In this document: in pieces, positions 17,006-26,070 of the stretch
How the letters are laid out: each line of letters starts with the position of its first letter
Numbering within the stretch: the stretch's first letter is position 1
DNA from: Afifella marina DSM 2698
GTDB lineage: Bacteria > Pseudomonadota > Alphaproteobacteria > Rhizobiales > Afifellaceae
DNA length: 64,000 nucleotides
Direction: 5' to 3'
NCBI RefSeq assembly: GCF_900102695.1
Contig: NZ_FMVW01000007.1
Span: forward strand, 62,001-126,000
Made by a program: the position numbers and the translations under genes
Notes under the pieces: generated by a model
What the model saw: only the letters and a program-made list of their open reading frames with translations
Databases searched by the model: none
Told to the model about the DNA's origin: nothing

Positions 17006-18456
17006 CTGGCGATCAGGCGAAAACCGATGCCGCGACCGCACGCATCGCGACCGCAGGCATCGCGTCCGTGGACCTCACGCCCATCAATGGCGATGGCGCC
17101 GTGGCGGCCCCCTCCATGCGCGCCATTCTCGCCGCGAGCCTCCTGCATCTGCCGGGCCGCATCCTAAAAGCGCCCACCGCCATCTATGCCGTCATGCAAT
17201 CGATGGCGACCTTTGCCGCCATCCTCTTCGTCAATATCGTCACCGGCATCATCACCGCGCGGCTGCTTGGGCCGGACGGTCGCGGCATCTATTCCGCAGT
17301 CGTGCTCTGGACGCAGTTCCTGGCTTTGATCTCCACAGCCGGCATCGGCGCCGCCACGACCTATCATGTGGCCAAGAACCGGGATGACCGAGCAAGGATC
17401 GCGCAGATCGCTTTTGTGCTGGCGGCCGGCTGGGGAAGCCTCGTTCTCACGGTCGCGCTTGTCGCAATCCCCCACCTGATGACGCAGTACGATCCGCAAG
17501 CGATCCTTTACGCCCGTATCGCCGCGCTCACCTCTGTCTTCGGCGGTTCACAGGCCCTCCTGTGCTGCGCCCTCATCGGACTGGGCGCCTTTACCTTCAA
17601 CAATTACGGCCGCCTCGCGCCCAATCTTTTCTATTTCTGCGCACTTATGGGGGTGCTGGCCTTCGCGGAGATGAATTGGCAAGCCGCCATTTTGGCGTCG
17701 ATTGCGGGGATCAGCCTGGCGCTCATCACGCAGATCCCAGCCTTCTTGGGCCGCATGGGCATCGCACGAGGCGATTTTCGACGCCATGCACGGTCGATGC
17801 TCTCCTACAGCCTACGCGCCGGGCCCGCCGACATCGTCACCACCTGTGCGGAATATACCGACCGTCTGATCCTGATCGGCCTCGTCGCACCCGCAGAGCT
17901 GGGCTTCTATGTGATTGCCTTCAGCTTCTCCCGCATTGCCATGGCGTGGATCATGCCAATCAACAGCGTGCTCCTCTCCAAGATGGCGAGAGCCGAAGCG
18001 AGCGATGCAAAGCGGCATTACGATCATACCTTTCGCTTTGCGCTTGCCCTTCTCGTCCTCACCTGGCTCACAGGCATGTGGTGGGGAGCCCCGCTCCTGG
18101 TGCTGCTCTACGGCCAGGAATTCGCGCCCGTGGTTCCGATCTTCCACGTCCTTCTCGCAGAGGCGATCATCTTCGGCCTTGCCAATATCAGCGCGCAGCT
18201 CTTCCAGGCATTGAACCGCCCCGGCTACGTCTCCGCCGTGGAGGCGACATGCTTTGTGGCCATGCTGGTGTCGGTCTACGTCATGGCCTCCCGCGACGGC
18301 GCGCTTGGGGCGGCCTGGGCAATCCTCGCGGTCACGCTTCTCCGCCTCACCCTCATCCTGATCGGGATCAAACTCTCGCTGAAGCTGCCGCTGCCGCGTC
18401 CTTATCTGACCCTTGCGGACCTCCGCTATCTGCGCGATCGGCTCATCCATCTGTGA
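16996..18456 (+). CDS. Polysaccharide flippase (Wzx / MATE-like PST family)
   Basis: About 486 residues from GTG 16996, chosen for GGAAG eight bases upstream and a ten-base overlap with the glycosyltransferase; ATG 17116 is an alternative that loses a non-conserved N-terminus. Roughly 12-14 hydrophobic segments follow, beginning AVMQSMATFAAILFVNIVTG and ARLLGPDGRGIYSA, a sequence typical of PST flippases. It would move the lipid-linked repeat across the inner membrane. Confidence 0.82.
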   Translation: MAVAGDQAKTDAATARIATAGIASVDLTPINGDGAVAAPSMRAILAASLLHLPGRILKAPTAIYAVMQSMATFAAILFVNIVTGIITARLLGPDGRGIYSAVVLWTQFLALISTAGIGAATTYHVAKNRDDRARIAQIAFVLAAGWGSLVLTVALVAIPHLMTQYDPQAILYARIAALTSVFGGSQALLCCALIGLGAFTFNNYGRLAPNLFYFCALMGVLAFAEMNWQAAILASIAGISLALITQIPAFLGRMGIARGDFRRHARSMLSYSLRAGPADIVTTCAEYTDRLILIGLVAPAELGFYVIAFSFSRIAMAWIMPINSVLLSKMARAEASDAKRHYDHTFRFALALLVLTWLTGMWWGAPLLVLLYGQEFAPVVPIFHVLLAEAIIFGLANISAQLFQALNRPGYVSAVEATCFVAMLVSVYVMASRDGALGAAWAILAVTLLRLTLILIGIKLSLKLPLPRPYLTLADLRYLRDRLIHL

Positions 18457-18465
18457 GGCACCGCC

Positions 18466-18484
18466 GGGCGGCAGACCGCCGCCC
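18466..18484. terminator. Hairpin between convergent flippase and polymerase genes
   Basis: GGGCGGC-agacc-GCCGCCC, a seven-base GC stem with a five-base loop ten bases after the flippase stop. No T-run follows on either strand, so terminator activity is uncertain. Confidence 0.35.
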
Positions 18485-18508
18485 ATCGATCCGTCCCGAA
18501 AACGGCAA

Positions 18509-20134
18509 TCAGAGATGCGTGGGAAGAGGGGCGACCGCGGGTCCAGGTGCGATACCGGCAGCGGGCGACGCCCGGTTCTGTGACGTGAGGCGCATCTCCG
18601 CACGCGCAGCCGTGATTTGCGCCACCCCCATACCGAGCATGAACCAGAAGACGACCCCATGCTCCCCGAAAGTGGCCGGGATCAGGAGGCTCATCACGAG
18701 ATAGGACACGGCAATTGCCTGCGCGGCGAGAACGAGCGCCCTCTCCTCCGCCCTTAACGTGGGGCCCGGAATGAAGAGAAAGGCGACGACGAAGCCGATC
18801 CCCACGTAATAGACGAGAGCGCCGACGACCCCCACCGCCAGCATCGCAGCGATCGGGCCGCTATCGATCTGCATCGCCTGAACGCCGCTCTTGGTGGCCG
18901 GATCTGCCCGCGATCCCCCAAGGCCGGAGCCGAACACATGGCGCTCCATTTCCTCGAAGGCGGCCGAATAGACGTGGAGCCTCTCATTGGCACTGACGTC
19001 GGAGCGGGCATCGAGCATGGATTCGATTCGCTGACTGACGATCTTTGTCCCCTGATCGGTCAGCAGGGCCATGGGCGCCACCACCACGAGCACCAGGGCG
19101 AGCGCGAGCATCGAGGTTCTGATGCGGCCGGACCCGAGGAGGAAACAATAGGCGCCGATGATGAAGATGCCGACCCAGGCAGTCCGCACCGCCGTGAGGC
19201 CGAGCGCCACGAAGCCGAGCGCCAAAGCGACCCAGCGCAGGGCGCCTTTCGAGACGATGAGCATCGACAACGGCAAGAGCAGAAACAAGGCCAGAGATGC
19301 GGGCGAGTTCATCGTGGCGAAGACGCGAACCTTATAGGGATAGGGCTCGCCGATCGTCGGCATGAGCGTCTTCTTCATCCAAAGCGCGTCCCAGCCGGGC
19401 ATGTAGCGGAACTGATAGAGCGCATAGAGGCCGAGAACGATGCCGGAGAAGACCGAAAACACGGTGAGATCGCGTCGCAGATGTCCGACCCAGGAGGGAT
19501 TGCACGCCACGAACATGCCGAACGCCGCCGGTAACACCCAGAGAAGGAGATCGTAGGCCCCGGGAAGGAACTGGCCGTTGAGAGCTGCCAGCATGAGCCC
19601 ATAGACCGCGGCCGCCACGACGAGGAGAAGCCCGGCAGACATCGGGTGACGGAGATTCGCCATTGCAAAGGCAAGTGCGCCGGCAGCCGGAGCGAGCGCC
19701 GCATAGGGCGAAAGCAGCAGAGGGCTGTAATCGAGAAAGCCGGCGTGAAAATCGACCATCCGCCGGATGAACGGCGTCAGAAGGAAGAGCCACAGGCAGA
19801 AGGCGATATACCGCCTCATATCGCCCCGCAGCAGAAAGAAAACGGCAACGACGAGAGCACCCGCCGGTAGAGCGAGCCGCAGAAGGCCGGCCGCGCTCGT
19901 GAACGCAGGCGCGGCCATGATCCCGATCAAGGCCAGAATCTGCGCCTGCAGCAAGACGCGACCCAAAAGCCCGTCAGAAGCAGGTCCGCCAGAAGCAGAA
20001 ACGAACCGACCCGGCCCACCGCCGGCGGGCGCAGATCCGCTTGGGAAAGCACGGCTGGGCGAAGCTCCCTCGGAGGCCCGATCTCGCCCAGTGTCGCTCG
20101 CCGGCGGCGGAACCGCCGGCCCCCCGGCTCTCAT
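18509..20134 (-). CDS. O-antigen ligase / Wzy-like polysaccharide polymerase
   Basis: 541 residues from ATG 20134, one base beyond the stop of the Wzc-like gene. About 11-13 membrane segments from residue 60 onward. A large periplasmic loop (SQRIESMLDARSDVSANERLHVYSAA... HVFGSGLGG) has the arginine-rich, H-x-F-G-x-G-x-G character of the Wzy_C/WaaL family. The first 55 residues are Pro/Gly-rich and cytoplasmic. It is predicted to polymerise repeat units at the periplasmic face. Confidence 0.8.
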   Translation of the reverse strand: MRAGGPAVPPPASDTGRDRASEGASPSRAFPSGSAPAGGGPGRFVSASGGPASDGLLGRVLLQAQILALIGIMAAPAFTSAAGLLRLALPAGALVVAVFFLLRGDMRRYIAFCLWLFLLTPFIRRMVDFHAGFLDYSPLLLSPYAALAPAAGALAFAMANLRHPMSAGLLLVVAAAVYGLMLAALNGQFLPGAYDLLLWVLPAAFGMFVACNPSWVGHLRRDLTVFSVFSGIVLGLYALYQFRYMPGWDALWMKKTLMPTIGEPYPYKVRVFATMNSPASLALFLLLPLSMLIVSKGALRWVALALGFVALGLTAVRTAWVGIFIIGAYCFLLGSGRIRTSMLALALVLVVVAPMALLTDQGTKIVSQRIESMLDARSDVSANERLHVYSAAFEEMERHVFGSGLGGSRADPATKSGVQAMQIDSGPIAAMLAVGVVGALVYYVGIGFVVAFLFIPGPTLRAEERALVLAAQAIAVSYLVMSLLIPATFGEHGVVFWFMLGMGVAQITAARAEMRLTSQNRASPAAGIAPGPAVAPLPTHL

Positions 20135-20135
20135 C

Positions 20136-22100
20136 CTAGGACGGAGAGGCGGCCGCAGCTTCCGGCAGGGATGCCCCACCGACGGGCTGCGGGGTAGGAT
20201 AGGCCTTCACGAGTGAGGCAACCGTGAGGGTCGGGCGCAGTTTCGTAAGCCCCTTTTGGGCCCGCGACGGAACCGGCGCGCCGTGGCGCAAAATACCTTC
20301 TTTCGCGAAAACGCTGTTCCCGGTCAGCACCACGCCGGAGATCTCCGCGCGGCAGGCGCGCAGGAGCGTGATCGTCTGATCGAGGGCGGCCGGCGAGAAA
20401 CGCCCGATATGGCAGAGAAGCAGCGTTTGATCGGCAAGTGTGGCGAGAGACGTTGCGTCCGAGACGACGTTGAGCGGCGGACTGTCGATGACGATCACAT
20501 CGTAGTCACGCCGCAGCGCCTCGATGAGCTTCGGCAAGACCGGCGATGCGAGAGCATCGATGGCGTTCGCATCACTTCCGGCAGCATTCCCGGCCGCGAG
20601 AACATGAAGCGACGTCCCCTCAACGGCCATGATCGCATCACGCTGCCCAGAACGCCCCTTCCCGCCAGACGCGCCGAGCAGATCGCTGAGCCCCGTTTTC
20701 CCGAGAGATGGCACACACGCATGATCGCCCGCCCCGTGCCGGAGGTCGGCATCCAGCAGAAGAACCCTTCTCCCCGTCGCCGCGAAACTCTGAGCGAGCG
20801 CGGCCGCGGCAAGCGACTTGCCTTCCCGCGGCATCGCCGAGACGACAAGCACCACGCGCGCTGGCTTCCCGCTTTCATGAAGCAGGCGGTTGCGCACGAA
20901 TCGGATCTCCTCCCAGAACCTCACACGGATGCCTCGGTTCGAGGAAAGCCGGCTCGAGACGTTGAGCGAGATCGCCCCCAAGATCGGAAGACCGATGCTC
21001 TCGACCTGAGCGGCGTTGCGTCGCCACCGGCTCGCGAGATGATCGACCACCATCGCGACCGCAAGCCCGGCCGCGAGTGAAACGATTGCGGCAACGAGGA
21101 GGAAAAGCACCACCTTGGGAAAAATCTGGCGCGTCGGCACAGAAGCCCGCGACACGACCTTGGCATCATCGGCGACGAAATCGGCGCTCTGCAGCTGGCC
21201 GTCGTGCAATCTCGATGTGGCTTCGACAAGACGGCTCTGTGTCTGCGCCAGCGCGCCCCGGGCTCTATCGAGATCGCTTTGGAGATCCGGCAACGACCCT
21301 GCCACCGAAGCGGCCCCTGACCCGGAGACTGAAGCAACAAGCGGCGAGTTCCCTCCCGATGCGGCTTGGGCCGATGACAGCGCATGGGTCGCCGCTTCGA
21401 CATCCGCACGTCGCTCCTGCATCTGTGCGCTCAAAAGGTCGACGACATGCTGAAGCGCAAGCGTCCGTCGCTCGACCTGCATGCCGATATAGGTGGCCGC
21501 GTGCGCATTGACGATCTTGGCGGCGAGATGCGGATCGCTCCAGGTGAAGCTGATCAGTGCGGCAGTCGACAGCCCGTCATTATAGGTGGAGAGCTTCTTC
21601 ATGTAGATTTGCAGAAGCCGGTCCCGCTCGAGCTCGTCGGCGCTCCAGGCCGAAGCTCCCACCTCGTTTCCCCCGAAGAAGGACGCGCCCCAGTTCCGCA
21701 GCCTCGTTCGCCAGGACGGCTTCGCGGCAAAGCTCGGTTCGTCCTGGAGATCCAACGTCTCGATGACCCTGCGAGCGACTTCCTCGCTGCCCAGAACGGC
21801 CGCTTCCGAGGCGATGATGAAGGAAGGAAGCATGGGCGAGACGGTCTTTTCCTCGGCCGTCCGCGGATCGTCGACCGGTACGGAAGGGAGCAGGACGAGA
21901 GCCGTGGCGCGGTAGGAAGGCGTCAGTTTCGCAATCACCGCCGCCATCCCCATGAAGACGACCGCGGCGACGAGCACCACCACCCATTTGCGCCGGACGA
22001 GGAGGCCGAGCATCCACAGAAGACTGCCGGCACCGGTTTCGACGCCGGCTTGAGTGGGCGTCTCCTGCGCCCCGGCTATGGAGAGAGGGTCAGTACGCAT
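20136..22100 (-). CDS. Wzc-like chain-length determinant with BY-kinase domain
   Basis: 654 residues from ATG 22100. Wzz domain: transmembrane segment about 38-58, periplasmic coiled coil, second transmembrane segment near 330 (PKVVLFLLVAAIVSLAAGL). Cytoplasmic kinase: Walker A SAMPREGKS, Walker A' VLLLDADLR and Walker B VIVIDSPP. The C-terminal tail has a single tyrosine rather than the tyrosine cluster of E. coli Wzc, so regulation by cyclic autophosphorylation may be absent or different. It controls polymer length and export together with the ExoF-like protein. It is coupled to the priming transferase by an 11-base overlap. Confidence 0.87.
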   Translation of the reverse strand: MRTDPLSIAGAQETPTQAGVETGAGSLLWMLGLLVRRKWVVVLVAAVVFMGMAAVIAKLTPSYRATALVLLPSVPVDDPRTAEEKTVSPMLPSFIIASEAAVLGSEEVARRVIETLDLQDEPSFAAKPSWRTRLRNWGASFFGGNEVGASAWSADELERDRLLQIYMKKLSTYNDGLSTAALISFTWSDPHLAAKIVNAHAATYIGMQVERRTLALQHVVDLLSAQMQERRADVEAATHALSSAQAASGGNSPLVASVSGSGAASVAGSLPDLQSDLDRARGALAQTQSRLVEATSRLHDGQLQSADFVADDAKVVSRASVPTRQIFPKVVLFLLVAAIVSLAAGLAVAMVVDHLASRWRRNAAQVESIGLPILGAISLNVSSRLSSNRGIRVRFWEEIRFVRNRLLHESGKPARVVLVVSAMPREGKSLAAAALAQSFAATGRRVLLLDADLRHGAGDHACVPSLGKTGLSDLLGASGGKGRSGQRDAIMAVEGTSLHVLAAGNAAGSDANAIDALASPVLPKLIEALRRDYDVIVIDSPPLNVVSDATSLATLADQTLLLCHIGRFSPAALDQTITLLRACRAEISGVVLTGNSVFAKEGILRHGAPVPSRAQKGLTKLRPTLTVASLVKAYPTPQPVGGASLPEAAAASPS

Positions 22101-22833
22101 CTTTGCTGAACAACACGTAGATGATGGTGACGACGAGGATTCGGGCATCGAGGCGGAGCGAGGCTTCGCGCACATATTCCAGGTCGGAATTGACGCGCGC
22201 CTGCATCACCTCCACCGTTGGCGTCTCGCCCCGCTGCCCGCGGATTTGGGCGAGCCCGGTAATGCCCGGTCGCGCCCGCACCCGGCCAGGATAGCCTTGC
22301 ACGAGCGTGGCATACGCCGCATCCAGCGACGCGACATGGGGGCGTGGTCCCACGATCGACATGTCGCCGAAGAGCACGTTGAAAAACTGTGGAAGCTCAT
22401 CCGCGCTCGTCATGCGCAGAACCCGTCCGACCGGCGTCACGCGCCCGTCGCTTCGACCGGCCTGGCGAAAATCCTCGCCGTTCGAGAAATACATCGAGCG
22501 GAACTTGTAGATCTGAAAGCTTCGCCCGCCCAAACCGCTTCGTTCCTGGCGGAAGATGACCGGGCCCCGGCTCGTTATCCTGACCGCGGCGTAGATGAGC
22601 GCCATCAACGGCAGAAAGAGCGCGATCAGCGCAAGAGCCAAAACGATGTCGGCCATCCGCTTGGAGGGGGCGAGAAGATAAGGGCTACCCTCGCCAACCT
22701 CGGCATCACAGACCTCCCCCCTGACGAGGACAGGCATTCGTCGCGGCAGGATCGCGACATCCTGCACGGCAACAGGACTGACAGACGCATTGCCGGAACG
22801 CGAGGCAAACTCGAAGTCCGAAAGCTCGCTCAT
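22090..22833 (-). CDS. Undecaprenyl-phosphate sugar phosphotransferase (ExoY/WbaP C-domain type)
   Basis: 247 residues from ATG 22833; a TTG six codons upstream is the only alternative. One N-terminal membrane hairpin (IVLALALIALFLPLMALIYA) precedes the catalytic core IFRQERSGLGGRSFQIYKFRSM, TSADELPQFFNVLFGDMSIVGPRP and RPGITGLAQ, all diagnostic of the bacterial sugar transferase family. It primes repeat-unit synthesis by loading the first sugar-1-phosphate on undecaprenyl phosphate. It heads the minus-strand operon with the Wzc-like and Wzy-like genes. Confidence 0.92.
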   Translation of the reverse strand: MSELSDFEFASRSGNASVSPVAVQDVAILPRRMPVLVRGEVCDAEVGEGSPYLLAPSKRMADIVLALALIALFLPLMALIYAAVRITSRGPVIFRQERSGLGGRSFQIYKFRSMYFSNGEDFRQAGRSDGRVTPVGRVLRMTSADELPQFFNVLFGDMSIVGPRPHVASLDAAYATLVQGYPGRVRARPGITGLAQIRGQRGETPTVEVMQARVNSDLEYVREASLRLDARILVVTIIYVLFSKDAY

Positions 22834-22858
22834 CGACAGCACCAGCCTCAAAGATTAA

Positions 22859-22870
22859 AATTATGCTAAT
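22859..22870. promoter_or_regulatory. Inverted copy of ATTAGCATAATT in the priming-transferase/ExoF-like divergent promoter
   Basis: AATTATGCTAAT on the plus strand is the exact reverse complement of the 12-mer at 15521-15532. It lies 26 bases upstream of the transferase start, in an AT-rich patch that also holds two GTTAGA copies (22875-22880 and 22886-22891). Confidence 0.5.
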
Positions 22871-22989
22871 TTCAGTTAGACATTTGTTAGAATTCCTGTC
22901 AACATCCTCGTTAAGTCGAAAGCGAGTGGAACGGGAATGCGCCTGCCGAACCGCACTTTCTCCACAAGTTTAAATACGAGAGAAAGCTA

Positions 22990-24228
22990 ATGAAACTAGT
23001 TATTCTCATTCTTATGCTTTCGCTCAGCAGCGTATCGGCAGCCGACGAACTCCCGCTCCAGACCGGCGACATCGTAGAAATGACGGTTACCGGCGTTCAG
23101 GACTTGACACGACGCACCACGGTTGCGGCAGACGGCGTCGTTTCACTTCCCCTCTTCGGAGATATCAAAGTCGAGGGGCTTTCACCCTCGCAGGTGCGTG
23201 CGCGGCTGAAACGCGACGCGCCAGGAAAAAGTTACCGTCCGAAACTACAAAATCCTAATGGTCAGGTCGTGTCGATCACGGCGGACGATGTCTTCTTCGA
23301 TCTCGTTGCGAGCCGGCCCGTCTACGTACATGGCGATGTGGGTGAACCGGGCGAAGTCACGTATCGCCCCGATCTCACGGTCCGCCAGGCGGTGACGCTG
23401 GCCGGCGGTTACGACGTGGCACGGCTGCGCCAGGCCGATCCCTTCATCGAGATGGAGAATGCCCGCACCGATTACGCGGCCTTATGGATCGCCTTCGCCC
23501 ATCAGCAGGCGACCGTGTGGCGCCTCGAAGCCGAGCTGCAGGGCCGCGACGACATCGGGCACACGGACATTCCCACAGTCCCGATCGCCCCCGAACTCGT
23601 CTCCCAGATCCTCAAGGCCGAGAAAAAACAGCTCTCCCTCGACCTTTCCGATCACGTTCTGGACCGCGAACAGCTCGCCAAGACACTCAGGGAGACCGAG
23701 CGCCAGATCGACACCTTGGAAGAGCGGGACGAAATGCAGACTGCGGAACTGGCGGCAGCGCGCGCAGAGCTCGACAATCTGAAAGAGCTTGACAAGAAGG
23801 GCCTCGCGCAATCGACACGGATCAGCGATGCGCGTCGTGCCATCTTGTTGACGAGCAGCCAGCAGCTCGAAACCACCGTCGAAAAGCTGCGCGCGACCGT
23901 CGAGCGCGACGGGCTCGCCCGTCGGTACAACACCCTCGACGCCGAGCGCGAGGTGACCCTGCTCAAAGCCCTGAAGGATGCCCGCCTCGAGCTGGAAACC
24001 ACCCGGACGGGGTTGCTCTCGGCAGGCCAGAAACTCCTCTATGCCGGCCTGCTGCAGTCAGACCTTGTGCGCCGGCACGCCCCCGCGGACATCATCATCC
24101 ATCGCAGCAACTCTGAGGGCAAACCACAGAGCCTGCCCGCCTCGGAAGACGCTCGGCTGATGCCGGGCGATGTTGTCGAGGTGAAGCTGGAGCTGCCGCG
24201 GGAACTCTTCACGACGCAACTCAACTGA
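22990..24228 (+). CDS. Polysaccharide export protein (Wza/ExoF-like, SLBB domain)
   Basis: 412 residues. A signal peptide (MKLVILILMLSLSSVSA) is followed by the polysaccharide-export domain (QTGDIVEMTVTGVQDL, VSLPLFGDIKVEGLSPSQV), then an SLBB segment PVYVHGDVGEPGEVTYRPDLTV. A long coiled coil runs from about residue 195 to 350. ExoF of rhizobia has this layout. It forms or contacts the outer-membrane exit of the polysaccharide machine. No lipobox cysteine is present, unlike E. coli Wza. Confidence 0.85.
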   Translation: MKLVILILMLSLSSVSAADELPLQTGDIVEMTVTGVQDLTRRTTVAADGVVSLPLFGDIKVEGLSPSQVRARLKRDAPGKSYRPKLQNPNGQVVSITADDVFFDLVASRPVYVHGDVGEPGEVTYRPDLTVRQAVTLAGGYDVARLRQADPFIEMENARTDYAALWIAFAHQQATVWRLEAELQGRDDIGHTDIPTVPIAPELVSQILKAEKKQLSLDLSDHVLDREQLAKTLRETERQIDTLEERDEMQTAELAAARAELDNLKELDKKGLAQSTRISDARRAILLTSSQQLETTVEKLRATVERDGLARRYNTLDAEREVTLLKALKDARLELETTRTGLLSAGQKLLYAGLLQSDLVRRHAPADIIIHRSNSEGKPQSLPASEDARLMPGDVVEVKLELPRELFTTQLN

Positions 24229-24294
24229 TCGCACGGCGGCGGAATCTCCAGATAACGCCTCGCCGTCATTCGGAACGAACGACAGGAACGCGAA

Positions 24295-26028
24295 ATGGCT
24301 TTCACGGGACGAAGTGCCGGCAGGCTTGCAGCGCTGTTCGGCGGAAGCAATCGAGCTCCAACAGAGAAAACGGTAGGACGTCCGACGGAGCGTACCGAAG
24401 CTGGAGATAAAACATCTCAGACACCGGCCCCCTCTCGCTCTGTCGTCGATTGTTTTACCGAGCAGGTCGCCCGGCGGCCCGCCGCTGCGGCACTTCTCGC
24501 AGACGCCGGCCCGATCACCTATCTCGCGCTCGACCAATGGTCGAACCTCATCGCCCAGGTTTTGAGGCAGCGGGGCGTCGGACGGGGCGATCTCGTCCCG
24601 ACCCTCACCCTCCAGAGACCGGTCAGTGTGGCGGTCTATCTTGCCATTCTAAAACTTGGCGCCGCCTATGTGCCGATCGACCCCAGCCTGACCGACGCTC
24701 AGATCGGCGCGCTCTTCGCACGTTTGAACGCCCCTCTCGCAATGGTCGACGAGGAGCTGCTCGCCCGCGTTCCTGCAGGCGCCGACTGGGACGGCGACAT
24801 CTTCTGTGTGCAGCATGAGGCTGAGCGGATCGCCGCCGCAGAACCGCGCCTTGTAAGCCCACCTCCCGGCGCGGAGGATCTCGCCTACATCATGTTCACG
24901 TCCGGTTCGACCGGCGCGCCGAAGGGGGTGATGGTCCCGCATCGAGGCATCGTGCGGCTGGTGAAGGACGCCGATTACGCCCGGATGGACGAAAGCGAGG
25001 TCTTTCTTCAATTCGCGCCCCTCGCCTTCGACGCGTCGACCTTCGAGATCTGGGCACCGCTTCTCAATGGCGGCGCCCTCGCCTTCATCGACAATCCGAA
25101 GCCCTCACCGCTCGATATCGGCGAGGCCGTTCGCCGCCATGGCGTCACCACATTGTGGCTGACCTCCGGTCTCTTCAACCTGATGATCGAAGAGGTGTCC
25201 GAGGATCTCACCCCCCTCAGGCAGATCTTGACCGGTGGCGACGTTCTCTCCGTCGCACATGCCGAGAAGGCGCGCCGACTGCTCCCGCACACGCATCTGG
25301 TGAACTGTTACGGTCCGACGGAAAACACCACCTTCACCACCACCTACCCGCTGCCGCCAACGGGCCCGTTGCCGTCATCGGCGCCGATCGGCCAGGCGAT
25401 TTCCGGCACCACGACGCATATTCTGGATAGCAACATGCAACCGGTCCCGGATGGCGAGATCGGCGAACTCTATACCGGCGGCCTCGGCGTGGCGCTCGGC
25501 TATTTCGCCGACACGGAGCGAACCGAGCGGTCGTTCCTCGACGATCCCTTTGCCAAAGAAAGCGGGGCGAAACTCTACCGCACCGGCGACCTCGTGCGGA
25601 GAAATCCCGATGGCGACATCGAATTCATCGGGCGCGCCGACCTGCAGGTGAAGATCAACGGCAAACGCGTCGAGCTGTCCGAGATCGAAGCCATCCTGGA
25701 GGGGATGCCGAACATCGCCGACGCCGTCGCGACGGTGCGCGAGATCCGTCCCGGCGAAAAACAGGTCGTCGCCTTTCTGCGCTCTGCGCAGGCGATGCCC
25801 GATGAGGCGGCGATCATGGAAAGTCTGCGTCAGAAACTGTCGCCGGAGGCCGTTCCGGCAAGATTGCTCGTGTTGGAGAAATTTCCGGTCAGCCGAAACG
25901 GCAAGCTCGACCGGGCGGCGCTTCTTGCGACCTTGTCGGAAAGCCCCGGAAGTCCCGGATACGAAAGAGGGGGCAATCCCGCCATGGCACCGGCCGGGCA
26001 CAGAGCCGCGAGAGAAGAAGCTGCATGA
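24295..26028 (+). CDS. Stand-alone NRPS-type adenylation enzyme
   Basis: 577 residues. It activates a carboxylic (probably amino) acid as acyl-AMP and loads it on a carrier thiol. Core motifs: A2 near 121 (KLGAAYVPIDP), A3 YIMFTSGSTGAPKG near 200, A5 NCYGPTENTTF, A7 YRTGDLVR, A8 DLQVKINGKRVELSEIE and A10 PVSRNGKLDR with the catalytic lysine. Specificity pocket read by eye as about D-A-F-G-L-G-C-T-F, which I cannot assign. No condensation domain exists anywhere near. The stop overlaps a short ATGA, and the carrier gene follows within 43 bases, so they form one unit next to the polysaccharide export gene. Confidence 0.88.
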   Translation: MAFTGRSAGRLAALFGGSNRAPTEKTVGRPTERTEAGDKTSQTPAPSRSVVDCFTEQVARRPAAAALLADAGPITYLALDQWSNLIAQVLRQRGVGRGDLVPTLTLQRPVSVAVYLAILKLGAAYVPIDPSLTDAQIGALFARLNAPLAMVDEELLARVPAGADWDGDIFCVQHEAERIAAAEPRLVSPPPGAEDLAYIMFTSGSTGAPKGVMVPHRGIVRLVKDADYARMDESEVFLQFAPLAFDASTFEIWAPLLNGGALAFIDNPKPSPLDIGEAVRRHGVTTLWLTSGLFNLMIEEVSEDLTPLRQILTGGDVLSVAHAEKARRLLPHTHLVNCYGPTENTTFTTTYPLPPTGPLPSSAPIGQAISGTTTHILDSNMQPVPDGEIGELYTGGLGVALGYFADTERTERSFLDDPFAKESGAKLYRTGDLVRRNPDGDIEFIGRADLQVKINGKRVELSEIEAILEGMPNIADAVATVREIRPGEKQVVAFLRSAQAMPDEAAIMESLRQKLSPEAVPARLLVLEKFPVSRNGKLDRAALLATLSESPGSPGYERGGNPAMAPAGHRAAREEAA

Positions 26029-26070
26029 GAGAAGACAACAAAGCCGAAGGCCACGGCAGAGGAGCCGATC

